Assembly (NCBI GenBank): GCA_910585045.1
Contig: CAJUCD010000002.1
Coordinates: forward strand, 62,001-126,000
Source of the DNA: an uncultured Bacilli bacterium
Lineage (GTDB): Bacteria; Bacillota_I; Bacilli_A; RF39; UBA660
DNA: 64,000 nucleotides
Reading direction: 5' to 3'
Shown: positions 41,319 through 49,746 of the stretch, in pieces
Layout: each line of letters begins with the position of its first letter
Numbering within the stretch: position 1 is the first letter of the stretch
The notes under the pieces: model-generated
The model's input: only the letters and a program-made list of their open reading frames with translations
The model's database searches: none
Told to the model about the DNA's origin: nothing
Translations under genes and position numbers: made by a program

Positions 41319-41882
41319 ATGGATGAGAATGTAAAAATAGCAGAGGAAGTAAAAGAAGATACTGTTATGGAAACTTCTGTAAAAGATGAGAAAAAGAAAG
41401 ATAAAAAGAAAAAATTTATCGATAAAGAAAAAGAAGAATTGAAGAATGCTAATCTAGAACTAAAAGAAAAAGTTTTAAGAATAACTGCTGATATGCAAAA
41501 TATGCGTCGTCGTTATGATTTAGATTTGGCGCAAGCTTATAAATATGATGGTTTTGATTTAGTAGAGAAAATATTACCAATTCTAGATAATTTTGAGAGA
41601 GCTTTAAAAATTAAATCGGAAGGAAATGAGAAATTTTTAGAAGGCTTTAAAATGATTTATGAAAATTTAATAGCAATATTAAGTTCAAAAGGTATTACAG
41701 AAATAGATTGTTTAAATAAGGAGTTTGATCCTACTGTAATGAATGCAGTAGTAACAGAAGCAAATAATGATGTAATGGAAAATACAGTATTAGAAGTTTT
41801 ACAAAAAGGCTATATGTATAATGATAGATTGATGCGTCCAGCAATGGTTAAGGTTAGTTGTAGAGAGAATGAAAGCGAATAA
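41319..41882 (+). CDS. grpE: nucleotide exchange factor GrpE
   Basis: Releases ADP from DnaK. A charged N-terminal extension (about 1-45) and a long coiled coil precede RITADMQNMRRRYDLD and the beta-domain with LEKILPILDNFERAL-type helices, AVVTEANNDVMENTVLEVLQKGYMYNDRLMRPAMVKV, seen here as VLQKGYMYNDRLMRPAMV. 187 residues. The start directly follows the hrcA stop, so the two are translationally coupled. Confidence 0.95.
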   Translation: MDENVKIAEEVKEDTVMETSVKDEKKKDKKKKFIDKEKEELKNANLELKEKVLRITADMQNMRRRYDLDLAQAYKYDGFDLVEKILPILDNFERALKIKSEGNEKFLEGFKMIYENLIAILSSKGITEIDCLNKEFDPTVMNAVVTEANNDVMENTVLEVLQKGYMYNDRLMRPAMVKVSCRENESE

Positions 41883-42417
41883 TCATACATTTATTGATAG
41901 TAAAACTTATGAAATTATTAAAGATGAACAAATTATTGAAGTTGATGATGCTATAGCAGAAACTATTTCAGTATTAAATAAAAAAGGATATAAGACAAAA
42001 TATTGCTGTAGTGGACATGTTAAAGATATATTTAGATATGATAGGCAAGTATGTGATATTTCTTTATTAGATGAAAATAAATTTAAAGAAGATTTTGTAG
42101 AATATTTTATTACAAATATAACAGATACTAACTTTAGTCTTATTACTCCAAGAGAGTTTACAGCAATATATATTAAGTTTCTTAATGACTATAATTTTCA
42201 GGAATTGCCAATAGGCTTTATAAAATATCCTAAGTGGGATGATAAGCTAAAAGATTATAGTAAAACGTGTTTTGATTTAATAGAATATAAAGTATCTTAC
42301 TATCAAGATAAAATGATAAGAACTATAAAAGATGTAGAAGAAGAAATTAATAAATATAATAAATTACTCTTAGAATGGGCAAATAATTTACCCGATATAA
42401 ATGAAAGGAATGATTAA
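41869..42417 (+). CDS. hypothetical protein inserted between grpE and dnaK (182 aa)
   Basis: Not recognised. Soluble; it carries LNKKGYKTKYCCSGHVKD, whose Cys-Cys-Ser-Gly-His could bind metal, and a C-terminal coiled helix (about 140-175). It overlaps grpE by 14 nt, and dnaK starts 2 nt after its stop, so it is translated within the heat-shock operon. Its place inside an otherwise near-invariant gene pair suggests either a chaperone-linked role or simple insertion. Confidence 0.6.
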   Translation: MKANNHTFIDSKTYEIIKDEQIIEVDDAIAETISVLNKKGYKTKYCCSGHVKDIFRYDRQVCDISLLDENKFKEDFVEYFITNITDTNFSLITPREFTAIYIKFLNDYNFQELPIGFIKYPKWDDKLKDYSKTCFDLIEYKVSYYQDKMIRTIKDVEEEINKYNKLLLEWANNLPDINERND

Positions 42418-42418
42418 A

Positions 42419-44251
42419 ATGAGTAAAATTATAGGAATAGATTTAGGTACAACAAATAGTTGTGTTGCAGTTTTAGAAGGTGGCGAGCCTAAGGTTATTA
42501 CTAATCCAGAAGGAGCTCGTACTACACCATCAGTTGTAGCTTTTAAAGGCGAAGAAGAAATGGTTGGGCAAATTGCTCGTAATCAAGCAGTTACAAATGC
42601 TAAAAATACTATTGCTTCAATTAAAAGAAAAATGGGTACAGCTGAGAAAGTGGAAGCTAATGGTAAAAAATATACACCAGAAGAAATTTCAGCTAAAATT
42701 CTTAGTAAATTAAAAAAAGATGCAGAAAGTTATTTAGGAGAAAAGGTAACTAGAGCCGTTATTACAGTGCCAGCTTATTTCAATGATGCTGAGCGTCAAG
42801 CTACTAAAAATGCAGGTAAAATTGCAGGATTAGAAGTAGAAAGAATTATTAATGAACCAACAGCAGCAGCTTTAGCTTATGGACTTGATAAACAAGATAA
42901 ATTACAAACTATTTTAGTTTATGATTTAGGTGGAGGAACATTTGACGTTTCAATTCTAGAACTTGGTGATGGTGTATTTGAAGTTAAGTCAACTACTGGT
43001 AATAATCGTTTAGGTGGAGATGACTTTGATAACCGAGTTATGGATTATTTAGTGGCAGAGTTTAAGAAAGAAAATGGTATTGATTTATCTAAAGATAAAA
43101 TGGCAATGCAAAGAATTAAAGACGCAGCTGAAAAGGCTAAAAAAGATTTATCAGGAATGACTACAGCATCTATTAGTTTACCATTTATAGCTCAAAATGA
43201 TGAAGGACCTGTACATTTTGAAACTACTTTAACTAAAGCTAAGTTTGAAGATTTAAATAGAGATTTATTTGATTCAACTATGGATTCAGTACGTAAAGCA
43301 TTAAAAGATGCTAAATTATCTGCTAAAGATATTGATAAAGTTATATTGGTTGGTGGTTCAACTCGTATTCCATATATTCAAGAATTAGTTAAAAAAGAAC
43401 TTGGGCAAGAACCTAATAAAAGTGTTAATCCTGATGAAGTTGTAGCTATGGGTGCAGCAATTCAAGGTGGAGTGTTAACTGGTGAAGTAGAAGATATAGT
43501 ATTATTAGATGTTACACCATTATCTCTAGGTTTAGAGACTTTAGGAAATGTTATGACAGTTTTAATTCCAAGAAATACAACAATTCCAACAAGTAAGAGC
43601 CAAGTATTTTCAACTGCAGCTGATAATCAGCCTGCTGTAGATATTCATGTTTTACAAGGTGAAAGATCTATGGCTTATGATAATAAAACTTTAGGTAATT
43701 TCCAACTTACAAATATTCCACCAGCTCCAAGAGGAGTACCACAAATTGAAGTTAAGTTTGATATTGATGCTAATGGTATTGTTAATGTTACTGCTAAAGA
43801 TTTAGGAACTAATAAAGAGCAATCTATTACAATTACTTCTTCAACTAATTTAAGTGATGATGAGATTGATAAGATGGTTAAGGAAGCAGAAGCTAATAAA
43901 GAACAAGATGAAAAGAGAAAAGAAGAAGCTGAAGTTAGAAATAATGCTGATAGTATGATTTTTGCTACTGAAAAAGCTATTAAAGATTTAGGTGATAAAG
44001 TAGAAGAAAATGATAAAAAAGAAGCTGAAGAAAAATTAGAAGAATTAAAGAAAGCTATGGAAGGTACTGATTCTGAAGAAATTAAAGCTAAAACAGAAAG
44101 CTTAAATGAAATTGCTATGAAGTTAGCTACTAAGGTTTATGAAGAAGCTGCAAAAAATAATCAAGCTACAGAAGAAGTAACAGAGGAAGAAGATAATAAA
44201 AAGTCTAAGAAAAAAGATGATGTTCAAGAAGCAAACTATGAAGAAAAATAA
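42419..44251 (+). CDS. dnaK: chaperone protein DnaK (Hsp70)
   Basis: SKIIGIDLGTTNSCVAVLEGG opens the ATPase domain, with DLGGGTFDVSILE and ILVGGSTRIPYIQ following. The substrate-binding domain (about 385-505) and helical lid lead to an acidic/Lys-rich tail. 610 residues. The frame opens at 42401, but GAAAGGA (42403-42409) and the family start fix ATG 42419. The nucleotide-binding domain has the short Gram-positive form (EEISAKIL, then SYLGEKV). Confidence 0.97.
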   Translation: MSKIIGIDLGTTNSCVAVLEGGEPKVITNPEGARTTPSVVAFKGEEEMVGQIARNQAVTNAKNTIASIKRKMGTAEKVEANGKKYTPEEISAKILSKLKKDAESYLGEKVTRAVITVPAYFNDAERQATKNAGKIAGLEVERIINEPTAAALAYGLDKQDKLQTILVYDLGGGTFDVSILELGDGVFEVKSTTGNNRLGGDDFDNRVMDYLVAEFKKENGIDLSKDKMAMQRIKDAAEKAKKDLSGMTTASISLPFIAQNDEGPVHFETTLTKAKFEDLNRDLFDSTMDSVRKALKDAKLSAKDIDKVILVGGSTRIPYIQELVKKELGQEPNKSVNPDEVVAMGAAIQGGVLTGEVEDIVLLDVTPLSLGLETLGNVMTVLIPRNTTIPTSKSQVFSTAADNQPAVDIHVLQGERSMAYDNKTLGNFQLTNIPPAPRGVPQIEVKFDIDANGIVNVTAKDLGTNKEQSITITSSTNLSDDEIDKMVKEAEANKEQDEKRKEEAEVRNNADSMIFATEKAIKDLGDKVEENDKKEAEEKLEELKKAMEGTDSEEIKAKTESLNEIAMKLATKVYEEAAKNNQATEEVTEEEDNKKSKKKDDVQEANYEEK

Positions 44252-44255
44252 AGGC

Positions 44256-44281
44256 AAGTTCTAGGAAACTAGAACTTTCTG
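44256..44281 (+). other. intercistronic hairpin with GAAA tetraloop between dnaK and pepF
   Basis: Perfect 9-bp stem, AAGTTCTAG (44256-44264) with CTAGAACTT (44269-44277), closed by GAAA. No T-run of terminator length follows, so it may be an RNA-processing or stability element, or a partial terminator that lowers downstream expression. Confidence 0.55.
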
Positions 44282-44300
44282 TTAGCTCGAAAGGATAACT

Positions 44301-46094
44301 ATGGCAAAATTAAGAGAAGATTATGAAGAAAAGTTAAAGTGGAATGTTAAAGATTTGTTTGCATCTGAAGATGATTATTTAAAGATGGTTGATGAATTAA
44401 GTTCTTCATTAGAAAAGTTTAAAGTTTTTAAAGGTAAATTATTAAGTAGTGCTAAGACATTGTATGATTTTTTGAGTTTTGATAATAACTTTAATAGTAA
44501 TTTAGAACAAGTTTATATTTATGCTCATATTCAAAATGACCAAGATACTACTAATACTAAGTATCAAGCGATGTATGGTAAAGCATATAAATTATATGAG
44601 CGATATAATGAAGAAACAGCTTTTGTTATTCCAGAATTATTAAAAGGTGATTTTAGTACTATTAAAGAATTTATAAAAGAATGCAAAGAATTAGAAGATT
44701 ATGAACGAGAACTAAAAGATATTTTTAAGTTTAAAGCTCATACTTTAAGCGATGAAGAAGAACGATTATTATCATCACTATCTAGTGCATTTAAAACTCC
44801 TGATGATGTTTTCTCGATGCTTACTGATGCAGATTTGAAATTTGGAGATATTGTTAATGAAGATGGTAAAAGTGAAGAATTAACAGAAAAAAGTTATCGT
44901 AAATTTATTGAAAGTAGTAATCGTAATGTAAGAAAGAAAGCCTTTAATAAATTATTAGAGACTTATGGTAATTATAAAAATACTTATGCGTCTTTATTAG
45001 CAAGAGAAGTAGGTCTTAATAATAAAAAAGCTGAAATAAGACATTATGGTAGTGCTTTGGAGTCTTCTTTATATCGTAATGATATTCCAGTAGAAATATA
45101 TGATAATTTAGTAAATTCAGTAAAAAGAAATGTTAAGCCTTTATCTATGTTTTGGAATTTAAAAAAGAAAGCCTTAGGAGTTACTAAATTGCATTTATAT
45201 GATGCTAATGCGCCAATAACTAAGATGGTTACTCATCATTATAGTGTAGATGAGGCTAAAGATTTATTAATGAAATCTTTGAGACCTTTAGGCGAGACTT
45301 ATTTAAATGACTTGAACCGAGCTTTTGAAGAAAGATGGATAGATTTTTGTTCAAATGATGGAAAGAGAAATGGAGCTTATTGTACAGCTTGTTATAATGT
45401 GCATCCTTATGTATTATTAAGTTTTGATGGTTCACTTAATAATGTTTCTACTTTAGCTCATGAACTTGGGCATGCAATGCATTATCATTATGCTATTAAA
45501 AATCAAAAGTATCAAGATTATGGTTATTCTATTTTTGTAGCAGAGGTAGCTAGTCAAGTAAATCAGATTTTGCTTAGTAAATATTTAATTAGTAAATCAA
45601 GTGATAAAGAAGAAAAAAAGTATTTAATTGATGATTTAATTAGAGATTTTAAAGCAACAATTTATCGTCAGACAATGTTTGCAGAATTTGAAAAATTAAT
45701 TCATGAAAAAGAAGCTAGTGGAGAAATACTTACTTATGATGTTATGTGTGATATTTATTATAATTTGAATAAGGAATATATGGGACGTAATATTGTAGTT
45801 GATGATGTTATAAAATATGAGTGGGAAAGAGTTCCTCATTTCTATATGAATTTTTATGTGTATCAGTATGCCACTGCTTATGCGGCAGCAATTAAAATTG
45901 CTCAAGATATATTGAATAATAAGTCTGGGGCAGTAGAGAAATATTTAGAATTTTTAGGTTTAGGTTGTACTAAAACTCCTATTGATTCTTTACTAGTTGC
46001 AGGTGTTGATATGACTAAGCAAGAAACTTTAGATGAAGCATTTAAATATTTCTTGGAACTAGTAAAAGAGTTAGAAAATCTATATAATGAATAG
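44301..46094 (+). CDS. pepF: oligoendopeptidase F (M3B family)
   Basis: Cytosolic zinc oligopeptidase. The active site is LAHELGHAMHYHYA (His-Glu-x-x-His near residue 388) with the third-ligand Glu in FVAEVASQVNQ about 25 residues on. The PepF N-terminal domain (LREDYEEKLKWNVKDLF, then HIQNDQDTTN) is complete. 597 residues, as expected. GAAAGGATAACT precedes the ATG. It lies between dnaK and dnaJ, which is unusual, so it may be co-induced by heat. Confidence 0.94.
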   Translation: MAKLREDYEEKLKWNVKDLFASEDDYLKMVDELSSSLEKFKVFKGKLLSSAKTLYDFLSFDNNFNSNLEQVYIYAHIQNDQDTTNTKYQAMYGKAYKLYERYNEETAFVIPELLKGDFSTIKEFIKECKELEDYERELKDIFKFKAHTLSDEEERLLSSLSSAFKTPDDVFSMLTDADLKFGDIVNEDGKSEELTEKSYRKFIESSNRNVRKKAFNKLLETYGNYKNTYASLLAREVGLNNKKAEIRHYGSALESSLYRNDIPVEIYDNLVNSVKRNVKPLSMFWNLKKKALGVTKLHLYDANAPITKMVTHHYSVDEAKDLLMKSLRPLGETYLNDLNRAFEERWIDFCSNDGKRNGAYCTACYNVHPYVLLSFDGSLNNVSTLAHELGHAMHYHYAIKNQKYQDYGYSIFVAEVASQVNQILLSKYLISKSSDKEEKKYLIDDLIRDFKATIYRQTMFAEFEKLIHEKEASGEILTYDVMCDIYYNLNKEYMGRNIVVDDVIKYEWERVPHFYMNFYVYQYATAYAAAIKIAQDILNNKSGAVEKYLEFLGLGCTKTPIDSLLVAGVDMTKQETLDEAFKYFLELVKELENLYNE

Positions 46095-46105
46095 AGGTAA
46101 ATATT

Positions 46106-47233
46106 ATGAATAAAAGAGATTATTATGAAATTTTGGGTGTATCTAAAACAGCGACTGATGAAGAAATAAAACGTGCTTTTAGAAAGTTAGCTAAAACTTA
46201 TCATCCAGATAATAAACAGACTGGTGATGAAGCTAAATTTAAAGAAGTAGGCGAAGCTTATGCTATACTTTCAGACCCAACAAAAAGACGTCAATATGAT
46301 CAATTTGGACATCAAGCATTTACTAATAATGGTGGAGCTAATTATAGTGGATTTAGTGCAGAAGATATTGATTTAGGTGATATTTTAAATGATATATTTG
46401 GTGGAAACTTTGGAGGCTTTGGGAGTGGTTTTTCAGGCTTTGGTGGGTCTAGCAGAGGGAATTCTAAGAGACCTCGTAAAGGTGAAGATAGTTTAGTGAA
46501 TGTTAATTTAACATTTGAGGAAGCAGCATTTGGTTGTAAAAAAACTATTACATTAGATTTAAATGAGAAATGTTCCAAGTGTGATGGAGCAGGTGGCTTT
46601 AAAGAAACTACTTGTAAGACATGTAATGGCAGTGGACGTATTATAAGTGAGCAAAGATCTTTATTTGGAGTTTTTCAAACCCAAACTACTTGTACAGAAT
46701 GTGGTGGCTCAGGTCGTACTTTTAAAGATACTTGCACAGAATGTAATGGTAGAGGAAATGTTAGAAAGAAAAAAGATTTAGAAGTTACAATTCCTGAGGG
46801 TATAGATACAGGATATCAACTTCGTATTAGTGGTAAAGGTTCAGCAGGGGTAAATGGTGGACCAAATGGTGATATTTATTTAGAATTTAAAGTGCGTGAA
46901 CATGAATTGTTTACAAGAGAAGATGAAGATGTAATATTACGAGTTCCGCTTAATATTGCAGAAGCAATGTTAGGATGTAAAAAGGAAATACCAACTTTAA
47001 CAGGTAACGTAATATTAGAGGTTAAGCCTGGTACTCAATCTAATGATAAAGTTAAACTTAAAGGTAAAGGTGTTAAGAAAGTTAATGGCATTGGAAAAGG
47101 CAATATGTTTGTTATTTTTGATGTGATTATTCCAAATAAATTGTCAATGGCACAAAAAAGATTAGTAAAAGAATTACAAGAAACAGATTTAGAAGATGCT
47201 AGTGAATTTAAAGTTTTTAAAAAATATTTATAG
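46106..47233 (+). CDS. dnaJ: chaperone protein DnaJ (Hsp40)
   Basis: J domain DYYEILGVSKTATDEEIKRAFR with the HPD triad in YHPDNKQ; Gly/Phe-rich linker (FGGNFGGFGSGFSGFGG, about 95-115); four zinc-binding CxxCxGxG-type repeats (CSKCDGAG, CKTCNGSG, CTECGGSG, CTECNGRG); and C-terminal substrate-binding domain. 375 residues, full length. It starts 11 nt after pepF and is followed by a terminator. Confidence 0.97.
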   Translation: MNKRDYYEILGVSKTATDEEIKRAFRKLAKTYHPDNKQTGDEAKFKEVGEAYAILSDPTKRRQYDQFGHQAFTNNGGANYSGFSAEDIDLGDILNDIFGGNFGGFGSGFSGFGGSSRGNSKRPRKGEDSLVNVNLTFEEAAFGCKKTITLDLNEKCSKCDGAGGFKETTCKTCNGSGRIISEQRSLFGVFQTQTTCTECGGSGRTFKDTCTECNGRGNVRKKKDLEVTIPEGIDTGYQLRISGKGSAGVNGGPNGDIYLEFKVREHELFTREDEDVILRVPLNIAEAMLGCKKEIPTLTGNVILEVKPGTQSNDKVKLKGKGVKKVNGIGKGNMFVIFDVIIPNKLSMAQKRLVKELQETDLEDASEFKVFKKYL

Positions 47234-47257
47234 AATAGGTTCTGCTATTCTTTTTTT
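47232..47257 (+). terminator. terminator of the heat-shock operon
   Basis: AGAATAG (47232-47238) pairs with CTATTCT (47245-47251), then a T-run. Confidence 0.75.
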
Positions 47258-47260
47258 GTT

Positions 47261-47290
47261 TTGACTAAATATTATGGGATATGATATAAT
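47261..47290 (+). promoter_or_regulatory. promoter of 47317 gene
   Basis: TTGACT (47261-47266), 18 bp, TATAAT (47285-47290) with a TG-A extension. Confidence 0.65.
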
Positions 47291-47316
47291 TTATTAGTTA
47301 ATAAGGATTGATAATG

Positions 47317-47781
47317 ATGACTTTAGAAAATAGCAAAATAGGATCAAATGCAAGTAATAGAAAAATTCCTGATAAACATGATGTATGGAATTCAGGGGCT
47401 ATTGTTATTGATAAATATGGTAATGTTGCCAAAGAAGCTAAAATAGGTTATGATGATAATCACGGAGCAGCAACGGTTAGGGCGGCAGAAAGATTAAAAA
47501 TTGTTCTTGATAAGGCAATGGGTGTAATTGTTGCTAATAATGCTAATCTTTTAGATTTAGCAGTGTTTCATACTGAAGCTAAATGTTTATTTGTATTTTT
47601 GCCATCACATATAACTGAGATTCAGAATCAAGCAATTCACGATGTATTTTTAAATAAGCAGGATTTTTGCTTATTTTTAATGCAAGGGGAAACTAGATAT
47701 TCTAATATATCGTTTGTTGAATTTTATGAATTCTTAAATAAAATAACTGTTTTAGAAGAAACAGAAGGTATTAGTAGATAA
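47317..47781 (+). CDS. hypothetical protein (154 aa)
   Basis: Not recognised. A compact soluble alpha/beta protein with strands such as SGAIVIDKYGN and MGVIVANNANLLDLAVFHT, CLFVFLPSHI and a helical end. The N-terminus (SKIGSNASNRKIPDKHDVWN) is polar. AAGGAT at 47303-47308 fits ATG 47317, the third possible start in the frame. It has its own strong promoter and no clear terminator before the next promoter. Confidence 0.5.
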   Translation: MTLENSKIGSNASNRKIPDKHDVWNSGAIVIDKYGNVAKEAKIGYDDNHGAATVRAAERLKIVLDKAMGVIVANNANLLDLAVFHTEAKCLFVFLPSHITEIQNQAIHDVFLNKQDFCLFLMQGETRYSNISFVEFYEFLNKITVLEETEGISR

Positions 47782-47810
47782 CATTATTTATAGATTTTTT
47801 GATTTTCAAA

Positions 47811-47839
47811 TTGACAATAAAAACAATTATGTATATACT
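47811..47839 (+). promoter_or_regulatory. promoter of 47869 surface protein
   Basis: TTGACA (47811-47816), 17 bp, TATACT (47834-47839). Confidence 0.7.
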
Positions 47840-47868
47840 TAAAATAAGAGGGGAACGTTAATAAATAT

Positions 47869-49104
47869 ATGCGAGCAAAATATAAGAGAACTTTATTTTT
47901 TATTGGTGTTTTAATAGTTATGTGTGGCTTTGTGGGAGTGGCATATCTTTTTTATGATAAAGTTTTAAGTCCAGAAACTGATGTTGTAGTAGTAGAAGAA
48001 TTATCTGTAAATTTTATAGATGGTTTTAAAGTTAATAGAGAAGGAGCATTTAATTTTTCAGTAACTAATAATGGTGATAAAGATATATATTATGAGATTC
48101 GTTATAATGAATTATTAGGATATCAAGACAATATTAAGTACAGTTTAGTGTCACAAGATGCTAGTATAAATATTAGTAATGCAACTATTGATAAAGATAA
48201 TAATAATTTAGCAGTGGGTATTTTGATTCCTAGCAGAGCTACTCAAAGTTTTACATTCAATGTTAGTGGTAATACTATTGCTTCATTTAATATTGAAATT
48301 AGAAAAGTTATGGATACAGATAAATATTTTTATACTACTATACTATCTAATAATAAAGTTAAAAAATCTAGTGTTACTAAAGTAGGCGAAGAAATAGCAG
48401 AAACAGATGAGGGATTAATTGAGGATATTGATGATTTAGGTTTAACATATTATTTTAGAGGAAATGTTCAAAATAATTATGTGAAAATAGCTGAATCTTT
48501 ATGGCGCATCATTCGTATTAATGGCGATGGAACAGTAAAATTGGTTTTGGATGAAAATGTTAGTGAATTAGCTAATTATCATAGTGATATAGAAAATTTT
48601 GAAAGCTTAAAAGATGCTAGTATAAGTACTTATTTAGCAAATTATTATGAAAGTAATTTGACTGAATATGATGATTATATTATAAATTATAAATATTGTA
48701 TAGAAACAGAAAGTATTAGTAATACTAATGAGAAATTGTATAATGGTTATACAAGATTAGTTACAAATAAAATTCCAACATTTAATTGTTTAGGAAGCCT
48801 ACATAGTAGTAAAATTGGTTTATTAACAGCAGATGAAGTAATATATGCAGGAGCTAATTTTGAAAAAGAAAATAAAAGCTATTACTTATATAATAGTAAA
48901 ATTGAGAATGTTTGGTGGACATCATCGCTTGCTAAAGCTAGTGCCACAGTATTTTATCCTTTTAGTGTTAATAGTAATGGAAAAGTAGAATATGCGACAA
49001 GCGGTATGTTATATCGTAATTTGAGACCGACTATTAATTTAATTAGAAAAACAGTAGTAAGTGGTAATGGTACGAAAGATAACCCTTATGAAATAAAGAT
49101 ATGA
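47869..49104 (+). CDS. anchored surface protein with GxGTxxNPYxI C-terminus (411 aa)
   Basis: A signal-anchor (residues 7-28) is followed by an immunoglobulin/TasA-like beta domain (about 40-150, FIDGFKVNREGAFNFSVTNNG), then a second domain (about 190-411) with the recurring phrases ESLWRIIRINGDGTVKLVL, NVWWTSS, LRPTINL and the terminal GNGTKDNPYEI. I know this second domain from surface proteins of gut Bacilli but cannot name it. AGAGGGGA lies rather far (14 nt) from the ATG. A stump of a paralogue lies at 30042. Confidence 0.62.
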   Translation: MRAKYKRTLFFIGVLIVMCGFVGVAYLFYDKVLSPETDVVVVEELSVNFIDGFKVNREGAFNFSVTNNGDKDIYYEIRYNELLGYQDNIKYSLVSQDASINISNATIDKDNNNLAVGILIPSRATQSFTFNVSGNTIASFNIEIRKVMDTDKYFYTTILSNNKVKKSSVTKVGEEIAETDEGLIEDIDDLGLTYYFRGNVQNNYVKIAESLWRIIRINGDGTVKLVLDENVSELANYHSDIENFESLKDASISTYLANYYESNLTEYDDYIINYKYCIETESISNTNEKLYNGYTRLVTNKIPTFNCLGSLHSSKIGLLTADEVIYAGANFEKENKSYYLYNSKIENVWWTSSLAKASATVFYPFSVNSNGKVEYATSGMLYRNLRPTINLIRKTVVSGNGTKDNPYEIKI

Positions 49105-49122
49105 TTTATCATGTCTTTTTGT
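49096..49122 (+). terminator. terminator of the surface-protein gene
   Basis: AAGATATGA (49096-49104) pairs with TCATGTCTT (49109-49117), one G-U pair, then T-run. It contains the stop codon. Confidence 0.7.
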
Positions 49123-49216
49123 TTTGTGTAAAGTAGATGAAAATAAAGTGTAAATGGTTGAATAATGCTTTTATATTGTTCGCTTTTCTGATAGAATATA
49201 AGTGTGTGGTGATATT

Positions 49217-49729
49217 ATGCAAATATTTAGTGATATAATAAATTTTATAAAGACTCTTTCTTTTGTAGATATAGTATTCTTTTTTGCGGTTTTAGCTTTA
49301 ATGCTTTTAATTATTACTTTAATCTATTTTTTAAGAGAGAATAATGATAGTGATATTGAAGTTAATAAAAGTTCTGATAAGAAAGAATTAACAAGTGATG
49401 AAGCAGCATTACTTAGCTTAAAAGAATTAACTGAGGCTTTAGAGAATGCTGAGCCAAAAGAAGTTAATTTGAACCGTTATGAGGAAGAACAAGAAGAAAA
49501 AGCAATTATTAGTTATGAGGAACTACTAAATAGGAAAAATGATTTTGCTATTAATTATAGTGAAGAAGAAAATATTGATGAAGAACTTACAATTAAGAAA
49601 GTAGATTTAGATAACTTAATTAATAAAGAAGTTACAGAACCACAACATATAAGTGTAACTGTTATTTCTTATGATAAGGAAGAAGCTTTTTTGCAAGCTT
49701 TAAAAACATTACAACAAACACTTAATTAG
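49217..49729 (+). CDS. single-pass membrane protein with acidic tail (170 aa)
   Basis: Not recognised. One membrane segment (about 15-40, VDIVFFFAVLALMLLIITLIYFL) is followed by a Glu/Asp-rich cytosolic tail of 130 residues. The start is ATG 49217 after GGTGAT; the frame opens at GTG 49202. It lies 17 nt ahead of mtaB and is probably its operon mate. The layout recalls membrane-tethered scaffold proteins of the divisome or envelope, but there is no sequence match I can name. Confidence 0.52.
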   Translation: MQIFSDIINFIKTLSFVDIVFFFAVLALMLLIITLIYFLRENNDSDIEVNKSSDKKELTSDEAALLSLKELTEALENAEPKEVNLNRYEEEQEEKAIISYEELLNRKNDFAINYSEEENIDEELTIKKVDLDNLINKEVTEPQHISVTVISYDKEEAFLQALKTLQQTLN

Positions 49730-49746
49730 TGTTTTAGGGGGATATT

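Noticed and set aside
46342..46578. Minus-strand Pro-rich ORF in dnaJ
   Set aside because: It is the antisense of the Gly-rich DnaJ linker (Gly codons read as Pro).
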